A DNA stretch of 64,000 nucleotides from assembly GCA_014656175.1 (NCBI GenBank), contig BNBX01000002.1, positions 248,001 through 312,000 of the forward strand, read 5' to 3'. A program made the translations under genes and the position numbers. This DNA is from Streptomyces werraensis (lineage in GTDB: Bacteria > Actinomycetota > Actinomycetes > Streptomycetales > Streptomycetaceae). Below the pieces are notes generated by a model. That model ran no database searches. It saw nothing but the letters and a program-made list of their open reading frames with translations, and was not told where the DNA came from. The number at the start of each line of letters is the position of its first letter. Position 1 is the first letter of the stretch. Positions 53,901 to 61,927 of this stretch are shown in pieces.

Positions 53901-54486
53901 CGCCGGCGCCGCCGAGGACGACCAGACGGCGCGCGGGGGTGGCGGTGTAGTAGTCGGCGATGTCCGGTGGGCGTCCCTCCTCGGCACGCTCCTCGGCGTG
54001 AGGCGTCAGCGTCGTCCAGGCCACGTCCAGCGGGTACGGATCATTGAGCCGCCTCAGGCGTTCGTCCTCCTCGTAGCGGACGGCCAGGCTCTCCGCGAGC
54101 GCCTCGGCGGCACGGTCGAGGGTGCGCCGGGTACGCCAGGCGGCCTGGCGCCGGTGGGCCCACCTCCTGCGCAGCCGGGACCACGTGGAGAGCCCGACGG
54201 CGCCCACGAGGAGCAGCCCGCCGCCGGCCACCGGCCCCGGGTCGAGCCGTGCGGGAAGCGGGAGTTCGGGCCGGCCGGCCAGCAGGAACACCCCGAGCAG
54301 ACCGACGGCCCACGGCAGGAAGGCCACGCCGAAGCCGCGGCCGGTGCCCGGCGCGCCGGCGCCGTGCGCCGCGTACAGGTGGCCGTCCCCATGCAGGGAG
54401 ACGCTCTCGACGACCCGCGCGAAGACGACGTTCTGCTGGGTCCCCCCGGAGATCTCCTGGTGCAGGCCGTCCCCGTCGCTCGCCAC
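50941..54486 (-). CDS. Membrane-linked NACHT NTPase
   Basis: An 1,181-residue STAND-class NTPase. The first 30 residues hold HQEISGGTQQNVVFARVV, nearly identical to the C-terminus of the upstream small protein. Two hydrophobic segments (about 52-71 and 87-101) follow, then the NACHT domain: P-loop GGAGAGKS (192-199), Walker B VLPVLDGFDELP (273-284) with the extra acidic residues typical of NACHT, and sensor Arg310 in LASREPEY. Residues of about 460-770 carry several membrane spans. The approximately 400-residue C-terminal part is a beta-rich domain with Cys pairs (CGASC), possibly the extracytoplasmic sensor. GTG 54486 follows GAGGGGGAGCGGGGG, 19 bp after the small gene. It is likely a signal-sensing switch, possibly antiphage. 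Confidence 0.88.
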   Translation of the reverse strand: MASDGDGLHQEISGGTQQNVVFARVVESVSLHGDGHLYAAHGAGAPGTGRGFGVAFLPWAVGLLGVFLLAGRPELPLPARLDPGPVAGGGLLLVGAVGLSTWSRLRRRWAHRRQAAWRTRRTLDRAAEALAESLAVRYEEDERLRRLNDPYPLDVAWTTLTPHAEERAEEGRPPDIADYYTATPARRLVVLGGAGAGKSVLVLRLAHALLHRRARGSDDPVPVIVSVASWDPDQGLLLWMAEQLADAHPEACTLVPEVPPVEVAFHLLLTGRVLPVLDGFDELPEHRRAAALRQIGETMRGRRPFVLASREPEYRRHVPDQLAFERTEIRLSPLGDATVRAYLSPGPAPTRWTPVLDRITDRSPAVPPEVRRLRQVLSVPLMVGLARVAYARGDADPSELLEPDAFRSRADIESHLYDAFLDAVYSSSYDIQAAHGGRPPEQARAWIGFLASRMKAANEQDFAWWRLDRAVPRFVSALVLVPALVAGCVSVAGLGFGLPWWGQWSPLPSVAGAYAILCGLAFLAEAAAGTSGRQEPPRRLHRPGRGDVRSAFALWPERALAVLAVLTAGVTVTAVVRRDGSAFLYLWLSAVVVWWYGRRILRHVWRSADPAGADSPAALLRTDRRSVLGLGWCAPLRLGADATPLRHVLPLPPVLLLAWQSVGGGRDVVTARDWVLMAVATPVFWLLFAFGSSAWGGFTTARLYFWATGRLPWRLLPFLEDAHARGVLRQAGGVYRFRHVELRNRLALGVPSGPDARRRFAPVWTRRAVAGGLAVVVSAGQLVTLSGAVVAERVPGPVRSLPTACALLDTADVARLMRDPALVGAEDGTSCSVGEQAPFSRDVSLRVSWELLSGDGVGVSGTEMAHVRYGRFRAAAPNADEGRSTWGFHRDLGGLGHEAYLSVRSGSSTYDRVETSRTARVGVRVGNAVIHLDYSEEFASADRVADIAQILVREALRRADLAGLRPSQGDPGPLTRGATVRAVDRPLTSVGPPSPVPAEDNRLAYYDRRATGSVQGATWRDDERSYVYELPGVHFVFRAPRQLECRSASGGWGSRTCTAVPVAVEAGLLPDLRLEIRSELCGASCGDRETAAFLRTVPDNATTPWTKHSDATYYAAGPVGEGRYRMTMKRYWAWRYKDTGAQQAHLMWARVEVPSGHRDLAQKIINDMYAQTGADEIVLVD

Positions 54487-54505
54487 GCCCCCCGCTCCCC
54501 CTCGG

Positions 54506-54910
54506 TCAGCCCAGGTTGATCGAACCGTGGACGTCGCGGGTGAAGACGACGTTGTGCTGCGTGCCGCCCGAGATCTCCTGGTGCTGGGTGCCGCCGCCGG
54601 CCGCCGCGCCGGACACCTGCTCCGCCTCCCGCCGCCACAGCGCCAGTGCCTCGGCGAACGCCGGGTCCTGCCGGGCGCGCAGGGCGAGACCCTCGGCCAG
54701 CCGGGCGGCGCGCTCCTCGTCGGAGGCATCCTCGTCGAGGGCCCCGACCAAGGCGCCCACCTCGGGCTCGTCGTCACCCCGCACCGCATCGGACCGCGGA
54801 TCGGGCGACCGCTGCACGAGGGCCCGCAGCCGCTCCCAGAGGCTCTGCCCGGCCGCCCCGGCGGTCCCGCTCGCCAGGGCCATGAGAAGGTCCGCCGCCA
54901 CGGGTTCCAC
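54506..54910 (-). CDS. Small partner protein of the NACHT NTPase
   Basis: A 134-residue soluble protein. Residues 1-95 are helical (ADLLMALASGTAGAAGQSLWERLRALV, then acidic DEDASDEERAARLAEGLALRARQDPAFAEALALW). After a Gly/Ala linker the last 25 residues read HQEISGGTQHNVVFTRDVH, then GSINLG. The same motif opens the downstream NACHT protein. In Streptomyces, similar Gly/Asn motifs occur in many signalling proteins with STAND partners, probably as an assembly tag (recollection plus inference). GTG 54910 follows GGGGAGA. The 19-bp gap to the NACHT gene indicates one operon. It could be an adaptor, a sensor or an inhibitor of the NTPase. Confidence 0.8.
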   Translation of the reverse strand: MEPVAADLLMALASGTAGAAGQSLWERLRALVQRSPDPRSDAVRGDDEPEVGALVGALDEDASDEERAARLAEGLALRARQDPAFAEALALWRREAEQVSGAAAGGGTQHQEISGGTQHNVVFTRDVHGSINLG

Positions 54911-55028
54911 GCGTCTCCCCTTTCGCGCTCCCTCGGGAGTACGACCTTACGCCTCAACTGAGGCCGAAGGCACGCCTGTTGCGGCGTTCAACAAGGTCAC
55001 GGCGTCGCATGGAGGAGTTGACGGGCCC

Positions 55029-55637
55029 CTACTCCCCGAGCGAAGCCACCGCCTCCTCGTAACCCCCCGTCGGCGGCGCCGTGTCCGGCCCGTACACCAG
55101 GTTCAGCACTCCCGTGCCGAACGTCTCCGACTTCAGCAGCTTCAGCGGCACGGAGGACTCCCCCTCGTCGAAGAGGCGCATCCCCTTGCGCACGGCGATC
55201 GGGTGCACGAGGAGCTGCAGCTCGTCCAGCAGTCCGGCGGCAAGCAGCTGCCGGATGATCGAGATCGAGCCGCTCAGCCCGATGTCGCCGCCCGGCTCCC
55301 CCTTCAGCGCGGCGGCCACCTCCGCGACGTCGCCCTGCGCCTGCTCGGAGTTGCGCCACCGGAAGTCGAGGGGGCTGCGGGAGAACACGATCTTCCGCAT
55401 GTCGCCGAGCTGCTTGGCGAAGCCCGCGTCCTCCCCGCCCGCGGACTCCCGCTCCGGCCAGGCGCCGGCGAAGCTGTCGTACGTCACGCGGCCGAAGAGC
55501 ATGGTGTCGGCGTTGCTCAGACCCGCGCCCACGGCCGCGCCCATCTCGTCGTTGAAGTAGGGGAAGTGCCACTGGTCGGGCGCCTCGACGACGCCGTCGA
55601 GCGAGATGAACACGCTGGCCACGATCTTGCGGGACAT
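55029..55637 (-). CDS. Dihydrofolate-reductase-fold (RibD C-terminal) family protein
   Basis: A 202-residue NADPH-binding reductase-fold protein. KIVASVFISLDGVVEAPDQWHFPY and ADTMLFGRVTYDSFAGAWP are the family's first two blocks, and GDIGLSGSISIIRQLLAAGLLDELQL is the cofactor-binding stretch. The many paralogues in actinobacteria have unknown substrates; it is neither the folate enzyme nor the riboflavin enzyme by context. AGGAGG precedes the ATG at 55637. It is monocistronic, 118 bp downstream of the NACHT partner gene's start and facing away from it. Confidence 0.9.
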   Translation of the reverse strand: MSRKIVASVFISLDGVVEAPDQWHFPYFNDEMGAAVGAGLSNADTMLFGRVTYDSFAGAWPERESAGGEDAGFAKQLGDMRKIVFSRSPLDFRWRNSEQAQGDVAEVAAALKGEPGGDIGLSGSISIIRQLLAAGLLDELQLLVHPIAVRKGMRLFDEGESSVPLKLLKSETFGTGVLNLVYGPDTAPPTGGYEEAVASLGE

Positions 55638-55695
55638 GGGGTCCTCCTGTGCTGTCGGTCCGTGTACCGGTTACGACCGTGGCAGTCCCCGGAAC

Positions 55696-57270
55696 TCATC
55701 GCCGGACGGCACGCGAAGAAGTGACTCCGGACGGCCGCCCCGCCCCGCCCGTCCGGCGCCGCCGGTCCGTGACGCTGCCCAGCCAGCCCAGCAGGAACCC
55801 GGCCGGCACGGTCACCACCCCCGGGATCGTCACGTCCCACAGCCGGAAGTCGTGCCCGGGCATGATCGCCCCGGGCGCACCCGATACGTACGGCGACACG
55901 GCGAGCGCGGCCACGCACACCGCGGTCGCTCCCCACAGGCACCACAGCGCGCCGCGGGCGGTGAAGCCGGGCCAGTACAGGGCGTACAGCAGGACCGGCG
56001 CGAGTGCGGCGCCGCAGAGGGCGAGCCAGAGCGTGGAGACCACGACGAGGTTCCAGTCGGCGCAGACCACGGCCACGGCCGCGGCGGCCAGCCCAGTCAG
56101 CGCGGCCGACCAGCGCGACGCGGTGCCGTCGAGCCGCCCGGCCGGCCGGTCACCGGAAGCGGCCAGTACGTCCCGGCCGAGGGTGATCCCGGCGGCGAGG
56201 GTGACGTCCACGACGGCGGCCAGCGCGGTGAGGAAGAGGACGCAGGCGAGGGCCGCGACCAGGAGGCCGCCGTCGTCCAGCGCCCGTCCCAGCAGCAGCG
56301 GCGTGAACACCTGCGCCGACGGTCCGGCCTCCCGCAGCACCCCGCCGACCAGCGCCGCCGCACCCACACCGACGACGGCGAGAGCCCCGTACAGCAGGAC
56401 CAGCTCACCGAGCATCCAGCGGCCCACGGTCCGCGCCCCGCGCGGGCTCTTCGTCGCGATGGCCCGCATCAGCACGGCGGGCATGGCGAGCGTGGCCATG
56501 GTCATGCCGAAGATCTGCCCGACCCGGTTCACCGCCCCGACCCACCCGTCGCCCGTGTAGCCGCCCGGCCGCAGGAACGCCTCACCCGTCCCGGACCCGA
56601 CGGCGGCCGCGTCGAGCAGCCGCCCCAGGTCCCCGCCGAAGCGGTGCAGAACGAGCAGGGCCGCGACCACCAGCACGGGCAGCGCGATCGCCGACTTGGT
56701 GATCATCACCACGCCCGTGCCCCGGATCCCGCCGCTGACGGCCAGCGCGGTCATCACACAGCCGATGACGACGATGCACCCGGTCCGGGCTCCCGGCTGC
56801 CCGAGCAGGGCGGCGGCGACATTCCCGACCACCACCAGCTGCACGACCAGCAAGGGGAAACAGACCAGCAGCGTCACCACACCCCACGCCACCCGCACAC
56901 CGGGCCCGCCGCTGCCGCGCGCGTCCAGCAGATCCGGCGCGGTGAGCGAGGCGTGCGCCCGCAACGGCTCGACGACCAGCACGAGGAAGAGCAGCACCCC
57001 GACGAGGCTGCCCAGCATGACGCCGAGCCCGTCGAACCCGGTCGTGGCGACCATGCCCACCAGCACGGTGACGGTCGCGACGGTCGTGGTGTCACCGCCC
57101 ATCGCGATGCCCTGCTGCCAGGAGCGCAACCGCCGGCTGTCGGACCGCACGAGAGCGCGGTCGTCCTCGTCGGCGCCGGTGACGACGCACAGCATCAGAC
57201 AGATGACGACGAACACGGAGAACACGGCGAAGACGAGCGACCGTGAGGAGGAGTCGAGCAGCTCGGTCAC
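55696..57270 (-). CDS. Sodium:solute symporter (SSS family)
   Basis: A 524-residue secondary transporter with about 13 membrane helices. The first span (SLVFAVFSVFVVICLMLCVV), the polar loop ending SWQQGIAMGGDTTTVATVTV (replacing the usual ALAGDYLSAAS-type sodium motif), and GTGVVMITKSAIALPVLVVAALLV fit the ActP/acetate-permease-like SSS branch common next to DUF485 proteins. The substrate could be a monocarboxylate, which is inference. GTG 57270 overlaps the stop of the DUF485-like gene by 4 bp. The C-terminus is Arg-rich and cytoplasmic. Confidence 0.87.
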   Translation of the reverse strand: MTELLDSSSRSLVFAVFSVFVVICLMLCVVTGADEDDRALVRSDSRRLRSWQQGIAMGGDTTTVATVTVLVGMVATTGFDGLGVMLGSLVGVLLFLVLVVEPLRAHASLTAPDLLDARGSGGPGVRVAWGVVTLLVCFPLLVVQLVVVGNVAAALLGQPGARTGCIVVIGCVMTALAVSGGIRGTGVVMITKSAIALPVLVVAALLVLHRFGGDLGRLLDAAAVGSGTGEAFLRPGGYTGDGWVGAVNRVGQIFGMTMATLAMPAVLMRAIATKSPRGARTVGRWMLGELVLLYGALAVVGVGAAALVGGVLREAGPSAQVFTPLLLGRALDDGGLLVAALACVLFLTALAAVVDVTLAAGITLGRDVLAASGDRPAGRLDGTASRWSAALTGLAAAAVAVVCADWNLVVVSTLWLALCGAALAPVLLYALYWPGFTARGALWCLWGATAVCVAALAVSPYVSGAPGAIMPGHDFRLWDVTIPGVVTVPAGFLLGWLGSVTDRRRRTGGAGRPSGVTSSRAVRR

Positions 57271-57617
57271 GACCACCTCCGGTGTTCGGCATCGGCCGCC
57301 GCGACCCGGTCGATCCGGCGCCCGTACGCGACGACCCCGTGCACCCCGACCCCGAGCGGCACCAGGGCGAGCACGGCCCCGAGACTCACGGTCCCGGCGA
57401 CCGGCGTGCCGTACACGCCCGGCACGAGCGCGGCGCCCGTCACGTAGACCAACCACACGACGGCGATCCGGGCCCCGATCCGCCGCCCGACGCTCAGGCG
57501 CGCCGCCGCCTCGACGTCGTCACGCTCGTGCTCGGCGGGAGGCCGGGTGGGGGCCGACCACGGGTCGGGATGGTGGTGCGGCGGCGGCCCGGACCAGGGC
57601 TGCTGTCCGAAGGACAT
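57267..57617 (-). CDS. DUF485-like small membrane protein
   Basis: A 116-residue protein with a Pro/His-rich N-terminus (QPWSGPPPHHHPDPW) and two membrane helices (ARIAVVWLVYVTGAALVPGVY and VSLGAVLALVPLGVGVHGVVAYG). Such proteins are co-transcribed with SSS transporters and are thought to be accessory subunits. The 4-bp overlap with the symporter supports a shared role. ATG 57617 has only a weak GGAG-type site. A strong hairpin lies in its leader. Confidence 0.75.
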   Translation of the reverse strand: MSFGQQPWSGPPPHHHPDPWSAPTRPPAEHERDDVEAAARLSVGRRIGARIAVVWLVYVTGAALVPGVYGTPVAGTVSLGAVLALVPLGVGVHGVVAYGRRIDRVAAADAEHRRWS

Positions 57618-57667
57618 GGGGCGACTCCGCTCATGCTGCTCGGGCACCCCCGACAGGGGCGCGGGCA

Positions 57668-57708
57668 CGGTGTGGGGGTGAGCGCCGGAGTCAACCAGAC
57701 CCACACCG
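57668..57708 (-). promoter_or_regulatory. Hairpin in the symporter-operon leader
   Basis: CGGTGTGGG and CCCACACCG form a perfect 9-bp stem with a 23-base loop, 51-91 bp upstream of the DUF485-like start. It may be a 5' UTR regulatory structure or a terminator of an upstream transcript. No known riboswitch consensus was recognised. Confidence 0.4.
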
Positions 57709-57768
57709 CACCACGGAGCGCCTCGGAGGCCATGTTGTTCCGGCACCCAACGGGAGGCGGCGCGGACA

Positions 57769-58053
57769 GTGCACGGGCACTGCGGGGGCGGGGATTTCGC
57801 ATGCGTGACGGCGTCAGTGAGCGGCACGCCGGCCCCACCCAACACGCCCAGCGGTCACTTACTCAGGCCAGCGGAATCCGCCACCTGCGAGCCCTCCGGC
57901 CACGACACCGCCCGCTGCACCTACACCGTCGCCGTCACCGCCACCGACGCCGACGCGTCGCCGGGCGGCCTGTGGCACGTCGCGGTCCTGGCCACCGCGG
58001 ACGACGGTTCCAGCACCCTTGACCCGGAGGCGGCCGACTTCACCGTCGAGTAG
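57769..58053 (+). CDS. Short ORF, probably fragment of a secreted protein
   Basis: A 94-codon frame whose second half (CEPSGHDTARCTYTVAVTATDADASPG through WHVAVLATADDGSSTLDPEAADFTVE) looks like the C-terminal beta-sandwich end of an exported calcium-binding-type Streptomyces protein. The first half has no signal peptide and reads as non-coding. A truncated remnant is more likely than an intact gene. No ribosome binding site is evident before ATG 57769. Confidence 0.4.
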   Translation: MHGHCGGGDFACVTASVSGTPAPPNTPSGHLLRPAESATCEPSGHDTARCTYTVAVTATDADASPGGLWHVAVLATADDGSSTLDPEAADFTVE

Positions 58054-58226
58054 CGCGGTCGCGGCCGGGGGAGGACCGTCCCGTGCCCGTTGCAGAGGGC
58101 GTACGGGACGCCGTCGAGCGCGGCTGCCGGATCCTCGGATCGCCGGTCAGTGGTTCGAGCGGCCCTGAATGCGGACGTCGTTCCCTGTCACGGTGGGAGG
58201 CAACGACACACCGTTGAGGAGCCGAC

Positions 58227-59171
58227 ATGCCACGCAAGCCCATCGACATCACCGTCCCCGACCTGTCCGGCCGGCGCGCCGTCGTCACCGGAGCCAGCGA
58301 CGGCATGGGGCTGGAGCTGGCGGCGCGACTCGCGGCGGCCGGCGCCGAGGTCGTCATGCCTGTCCGCAACCCGCGCAAGGGAGAGGCGGCGATCGCCAAG
58401 ATCCGCGAGAGCACACCCGCCGCCGACGTGTCGCTGCGCGAGCTCGACCTGTCCTCGCTGAGCTCCGTCGCGGCGCTCGGCAAGACGCTGGCGGACGAGG
58501 GGCTGCCGATCCACATTCTCGTCAACAACGCCGGCGTCATGACCCCGCCCGACCGGCGGACGACCGCTGACGGCTTCGAGCTCCAGTTCGGCACGAACCA
58601 CCTCGGCCACGTCGCCCTCGTCGCTCACCTGCTGCCCCTGCTGCGGGCCGGCGGTGCCCGGGTGACCTCACAGAGCAGCATCGCCGCGCGCAGCGGCGCC
58701 ATCAACTGGGACGACCTGAACTTCGAACGCTCCTACGGCGGCGCGCGCGCCTACCGGCAGTCGAAGATCGCGGGCGGCCTGTTCGGGCTCGAGCTCGACC
58801 GGCGCAGCCGTGCCCACGGCTGGGGCATCACCAGTAACATCGCGCATCCCGGCGTCGCCCCGACGAGCCTGCTGGCCGCCCGCCCGGAGATCGGGCGCGG
58901 CAGCGACACTGCCGCCTTCCGCGTGATCAAGGCGTTGTCCCGGCGCGGCATCCTCCTCGGCACCCCGCGGACCGCGATGCTCCCCGCCCTGTACGCCGCC
59001 ACCTCGCCGGACGCCCGGGGTGAGCTGTTCTACGGGCCCCAGGGTCCCGGCAGCCTCGGCGGAGCCCCCGGGCAGCAGGCGCTGTGGCGTCCCCTGCGCA
59101 GCGCCGAGGACGCCGCGCGCGTCTGGCGGATCTCCCAGCAGCTCGCCGAGGTCCGCTTCCCCGACAGCTGA
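58227..59171 (+). CDS. Short-chain dehydrogenase/reductase (retinol-dehydrogenase-like)
   Basis: A 314-residue classical SDR. The cofactor motif [22 protein letters not shown] is near residues 18-39, NNAG at about 110, the catalytic Ser in [11 protein letters not shown], and YRQSK supplies Tyr and Lys. The C-terminal extension beyond 250 residues resembles the RDH/oxidoreductase subgroup. GAGGAG precedes the ATG at 58227. The XRE regulator gene follows 128 bp downstream on the same strand. Genes of this subgroup are often beside MmyB-type regulators in actinobacteria. Confidence 0.9.
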   Translation: MPRKPIDITVPDLSGRRAVVTGASDGMGLELAARLAAAGAEVVMPVRNPRKGEAAIAKIRESTPAADVSLRELDLSSLSSVAALGKTLADEGLPIHILVNNAGVMTPPDRRTTADGFELQFGTNHLGHVALVAHLLPLLRAGGARVTSQSSIAARSGAINWDDLNFERSYGGARAYRQSKIAGGLFGLELDRRSRAHGWGITSNIAHPGVAPTSLLAARPEIGRGSDTAAFRVIKALSRRGILLGTPRTAMLPALYAATSPDARGELFYGPQGPGSLGGAPGQQALWRPLRSAEDAARVWRISQQLAEVRFPDS

Positions 59172-59299
59172 GCGGAGCTTCGCCGGACGCTCGCCGCACG
59201 GGAAGGTCGTACGGGGGGACCCGTAAGGGGGGACCGGCAGGCCGTGGATACGCGCGTCCACGGCCGGTAGAAGTGAACCGGGACGGAAGGAGGTGCGGC

Positions 59300-60145
59300 A
59301 TGGAGATCGACCGGAGCGGACTGGCGGAGTTCCTCCGCAGCCGCCGGGCGGCGCTGCAACCCGAGGACGTCGGCCTGCCTCGCGGGCGACGCCGCCGGAC
59401 CAGCGGGCTGCGGAGGGAAGAAGCCGCCCTGCTGTGCAGCATGTCGACCGACTACTACGCGCGTCTCGAGAGGGAGCGCGGACCCCGGCCGTCCGAACAG
59501 ATGATCGCCTCCATCGCGCAAGGGCTGCACCTCTCCCTCGACGAGCGCGACCACCTGTTCCGTCTCGCCGGCCACAACCCGCCCGCGCGCGGCCCGGCCG
59601 GCGAACACATCAGCCCCGGTCTGCTGCGCATCTTCGACCGCCTTCAGGACACCCCCGCCGAGATCGTCACCGAGCTCGGCGAAACCCTGCGGCAGACTCC
59701 CCTCGGCGTCGCCCTCACCGGCGACCTGACCGTCTACCAGGGCCCGGCCCGCAGCCTCGGCTACCGCTGGTTCACCGACCCCGCCACCCGTGAGCTCTAC
59801 GCCGACGACGAACACGCCTACCTCAGCCGCCTGTTCGCCTCGGGCCTGCGCGCCCTGGCCACCCGGAGGGGCCCCGGCTCCCGGGCGGCCCACCTCGCCG
59901 ACCTGCTCCTGGCGCAGAGCGAGGAGTTCAAGGACGTGTGGAACGACCACGAGATCGGCCTCCGCCCCCGCGAGGTAAAACGCTTCAACCACCCCGAGCT
60001 CGGCATCATGGAGCTGAGCTGCCAGACGCTTCTCGATCCCGACCAGTCGCATCTGCTGCTCGTCTACACCGCCGTTCCCGGCAGCGAGAGTCACGAGAAG
60101 CTGCAACTGCTGTCCGTGATGGGGCCGCGGACGACGCTGCACTGA
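59300..60145 (+). CDS. XRE-family regulator with MmyB-like ligand domain
   Basis: A 281-residue regulator. The N-terminal helix-turn-helix spans about 8-75 (LAEFLRSRRAALQPEDVGLP, RTSGLRREEAALLCSMSTDYYARLERERG). From about 105 a PAS-like MmyB domain follows (RIFDRLQDTPAEIVTELGETL ... VKRFNHPELGIMELSCQTLL), known in relatives to bind fatty acids. A strong GGAAGGAGG site sets ATG 59300. In many genomes this type represses a neighbouring SDR gene; here the SDR lies immediately upstream in the same direction, so the two could be co-transcribed and autoregulated (inference). Confidence 0.9.
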   Translation: MEIDRSGLAEFLRSRRAALQPEDVGLPRGRRRRTSGLRREEAALLCSMSTDYYARLERERGPRPSEQMIASIAQGLHLSLDERDHLFRLAGHNPPARGPAGEHISPGLLRIFDRLQDTPAEIVTELGETLRQTPLGVALTGDLTVYQGPARSLGYRWFTDPATRELYADDEHAYLSRLFASGLRALATRRGPGSRAAHLADLLLAQSEEFKDVWNDHEIGLRPREVKRFNHPELGIMELSCQTLLDPDQSHLLLVYTAVPGSESHEKLQLLSVMGPRTTLH

Positions 60146-60595
60146 GCCGGTCCGAGTATTGACCCAGCAAGGTCCCGGAGGCGTCCCGGAGATGCCGCCG
60201 CACCCCTTCCCGACCCGCTGAACCGCAGGTCGGACAGGGTGCGGCGGCAGCCGTCGCTCAGATGTCCCGGGGAGAGACCGGCCAAGGCTGTGACCTGCGC
60301 CGTCCGACTGTCGTGAGTCGTTGACCTGCTGCAGGTTCGCTCTGTCCGCGTCCGAATTCCGTGTCCATGTCGGTCGCCTCGCAGCGCGGCGCGGACCGGT
60401 CCCGCCACCGCCCCTGGTCACGCACCTCGAGGGTCAGCGAGTGACGGCCGGCTTCGAGGGTCACCGTCAGGTCGGGGCTGCCGCTGTGCAGGGTGTCCAG
60501 AGCCGTTCCATGTAGGAATCGAAGTCTGACGACAACTTCTGAGCATGTGTATGACGGATCACCCGCGGGGGTTCGCGCTCCTCCTCCGCGGCCGG
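60146..60595. other. 450-bp gene-poor stretch with a coding remnant
   Basis: No intact gene is seen. On the minus strand at about 60530-60340 one frame has clear GC3-biased coding character (DTLHSGSPDLTVTLEAGRHS, then LTLEVRDQGRWRD), looking like the end of a secreted beta-rich domain. It has no start and runs on to a stop at 60258. I regard it as a decayed gene end. Confidence 0.35.
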
Positions 60596-61927
60596 TCAGA
60601 CGTTGACGAGGTCGAACGACTCGGAGGGGCCGATCGTTGTGCGGTTGGCGATGAGCGGGGCGGTTCCGGCGTTCCCGGCGCTGACGTACAGGTTGTTGGC
60701 CTGTGCGCGCAGGCTGGTGGTGCCGTCGGAGTTGTTCACGCGCTGGAAGGTCTCCCAGGGTCCGACGGCGGTGCGGTTGGCGATGAGCGCGTTGGCACCG
60801 GCGTTCTCGGCGCAGACGTACCGGCCGTTGACGTGGGCGCGCAGTGCGACGGCGCCTCCGCCGAGGTCGAGCAGGTCGAATCGTTCCCAGTCGCCGATGG
60901 CGGTTCGGTTGGCGATGAGTGGGTCGGTTCCGGCGTTCTCCGCGCACACATACTGGTTGTTGGCCCGGGATCGGAGGCTGACGATCCGCCCGGTGGGGAG
61001 GGGGGTGAGGACGGCTTCCCAGGTGGTGGTGCTGGTGTTGGAGGTGGCGTCGGCGGGGAGGCGGTCGCGGGCGGCGGTGTCGCCGTAGAGACTCCAGCGC
61101 ATCCAGTCCACGTAGGTGGCGACGGTCTGGGTGTGGTTGTAGCCGCTCCATATGTACTGATCGTGGCCCGTTCCGCGGTGGGTGAGGAACGCCTTGGGCG
61201 CGGGAAGTTCCCCGTACGCCTGGCGGGCGGAGGAGTACTGCGTGAGGGTGTCTTGATCGCCGTGGACGAAGAGGACCTTGGCGGCGACCGTGCTGCTGGG
61301 GTTGCCCATGTCGACACAGGCGAAGGGGACGGCGGCGGCTATCCGGCTGTCCGGCCAGGCCGTCAGCAGCCCGTGGGTGGTCATGCCGCCCAGCGAATGG
61401 CCCGCGACGCCGACGCCGGTTCCGGTGTCGAGGTGCCCGGCGAGCGGGTCGCCGGCCGTGGTGTTGAGGTTGAGGGTGTTGGTGATGACCTGGGAGACGT
61501 CCATGGACTGGTTGCCGTTGTAGACGTCCTGGACGTTGCCCTGGGTGCCGCTGGAGGTCGTGGGGAAGACGGGTGCGGGGACGACGAATCCTGCCTCGGC
61601 CAGGGGCCGGACCAGGGGTGCGTAGCTCTCCGGGTTGCCGCCGAGGCCGTGGCTGAACTCGCAGATGGGGAAGACGCCGTCCGCGATGGGGGCGTTGACG
61701 ACGGGAGCGCCGCCCGGTGTGCCGGTGGCGGGGTAGAAGATCCGGGTGGTCAGCCGACGGCTGCCGCGGCTCCAGGCGTACTCCCTCACCCCGATGGCGA
61801 AGCGCTGGGTCGGCGCGGCTGCCGGGGCGAGCGAGGATGCCGTTGCCGCGGTGGTGCCGTACGCATGGACGGCGGCCACGGCTCCGGCTGCGCCCAGTCC
61901 CAGGAAGGTACGCCTGTTCATGGCCAT
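60596..61927 (-). CDS. Tat-exported alpha/beta hydrolase with fascin-like beta-trefoil
   Basis: A 443-residue exported enzyme. The Tat signal has the twin arginines Arg5-Arg6 (NRRTFLGLGAAGA). The hydrolase domain resembles the chlorophyllase/cutinase-like group: HGLGG (93-97) oxyanion region, GHSLGG with Ser178 as nucleophile, Asp224/Asp226 in VHGDQD, and His255 in GTGHDQY. From about 316, three repeats of about 40-44 residues (each with NAG, LIANRT and an aromatic-Phe end) form a fascin/ricin-like beta-trefoil, probably a carbohydrate-binding module. AAGGAG lies seven bases before ATG 61927. Likely an extracellular polyester or lipid esterase targeted to a surface. It is isolated, with decayed sequence on both sides. 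Confidence 0.88.
   Translation of the reverse strand: MAMNRRTFLGLGAAGAVAAVHAYGTTAATASSLAPAAAPTQRFAIGVREYAWSRGSRRLTTRIFYPATGTPGGAPVVNAPIADGVFPICEFSHGLGGNPESYAPLVRPLAEAGFVVPAPVFPTTSSGTQGNVQDVYNGNQSMDVSQVITNTLNLNTTAGDPLAGHLDTGTGVGVAGHSLGGMTTHGLLTAWPDSRIAAAVPFACVDMGNPSSTVAAKVLFVHGDQDTLTQYSSARQAYGELPAPKAFLTHRGTGHDQYIWSGYNHTQTVATYVDWMRWSLYGDTAARDRLPADATSNTSTTTWEAVLTPLPTGRIVSLRSRANNQYVCAENAGTDPLIANRTAIGDWERFDLLDLGGGAVALRAHVNGRYVCAENAGANALIANRTAVGPWETFQRVNNSDGTTSLRAQANNLYVSAGNAGTAPLIANRTTIGPSESFDLVNV

Noticed and set aside
57618..57768. Known riboswitch (for example c-di-AMP or glycine class) ahead of the symporter operon
   Set aside because: A hairpin exists, but none of the conserved core sequences of these classes could be found.
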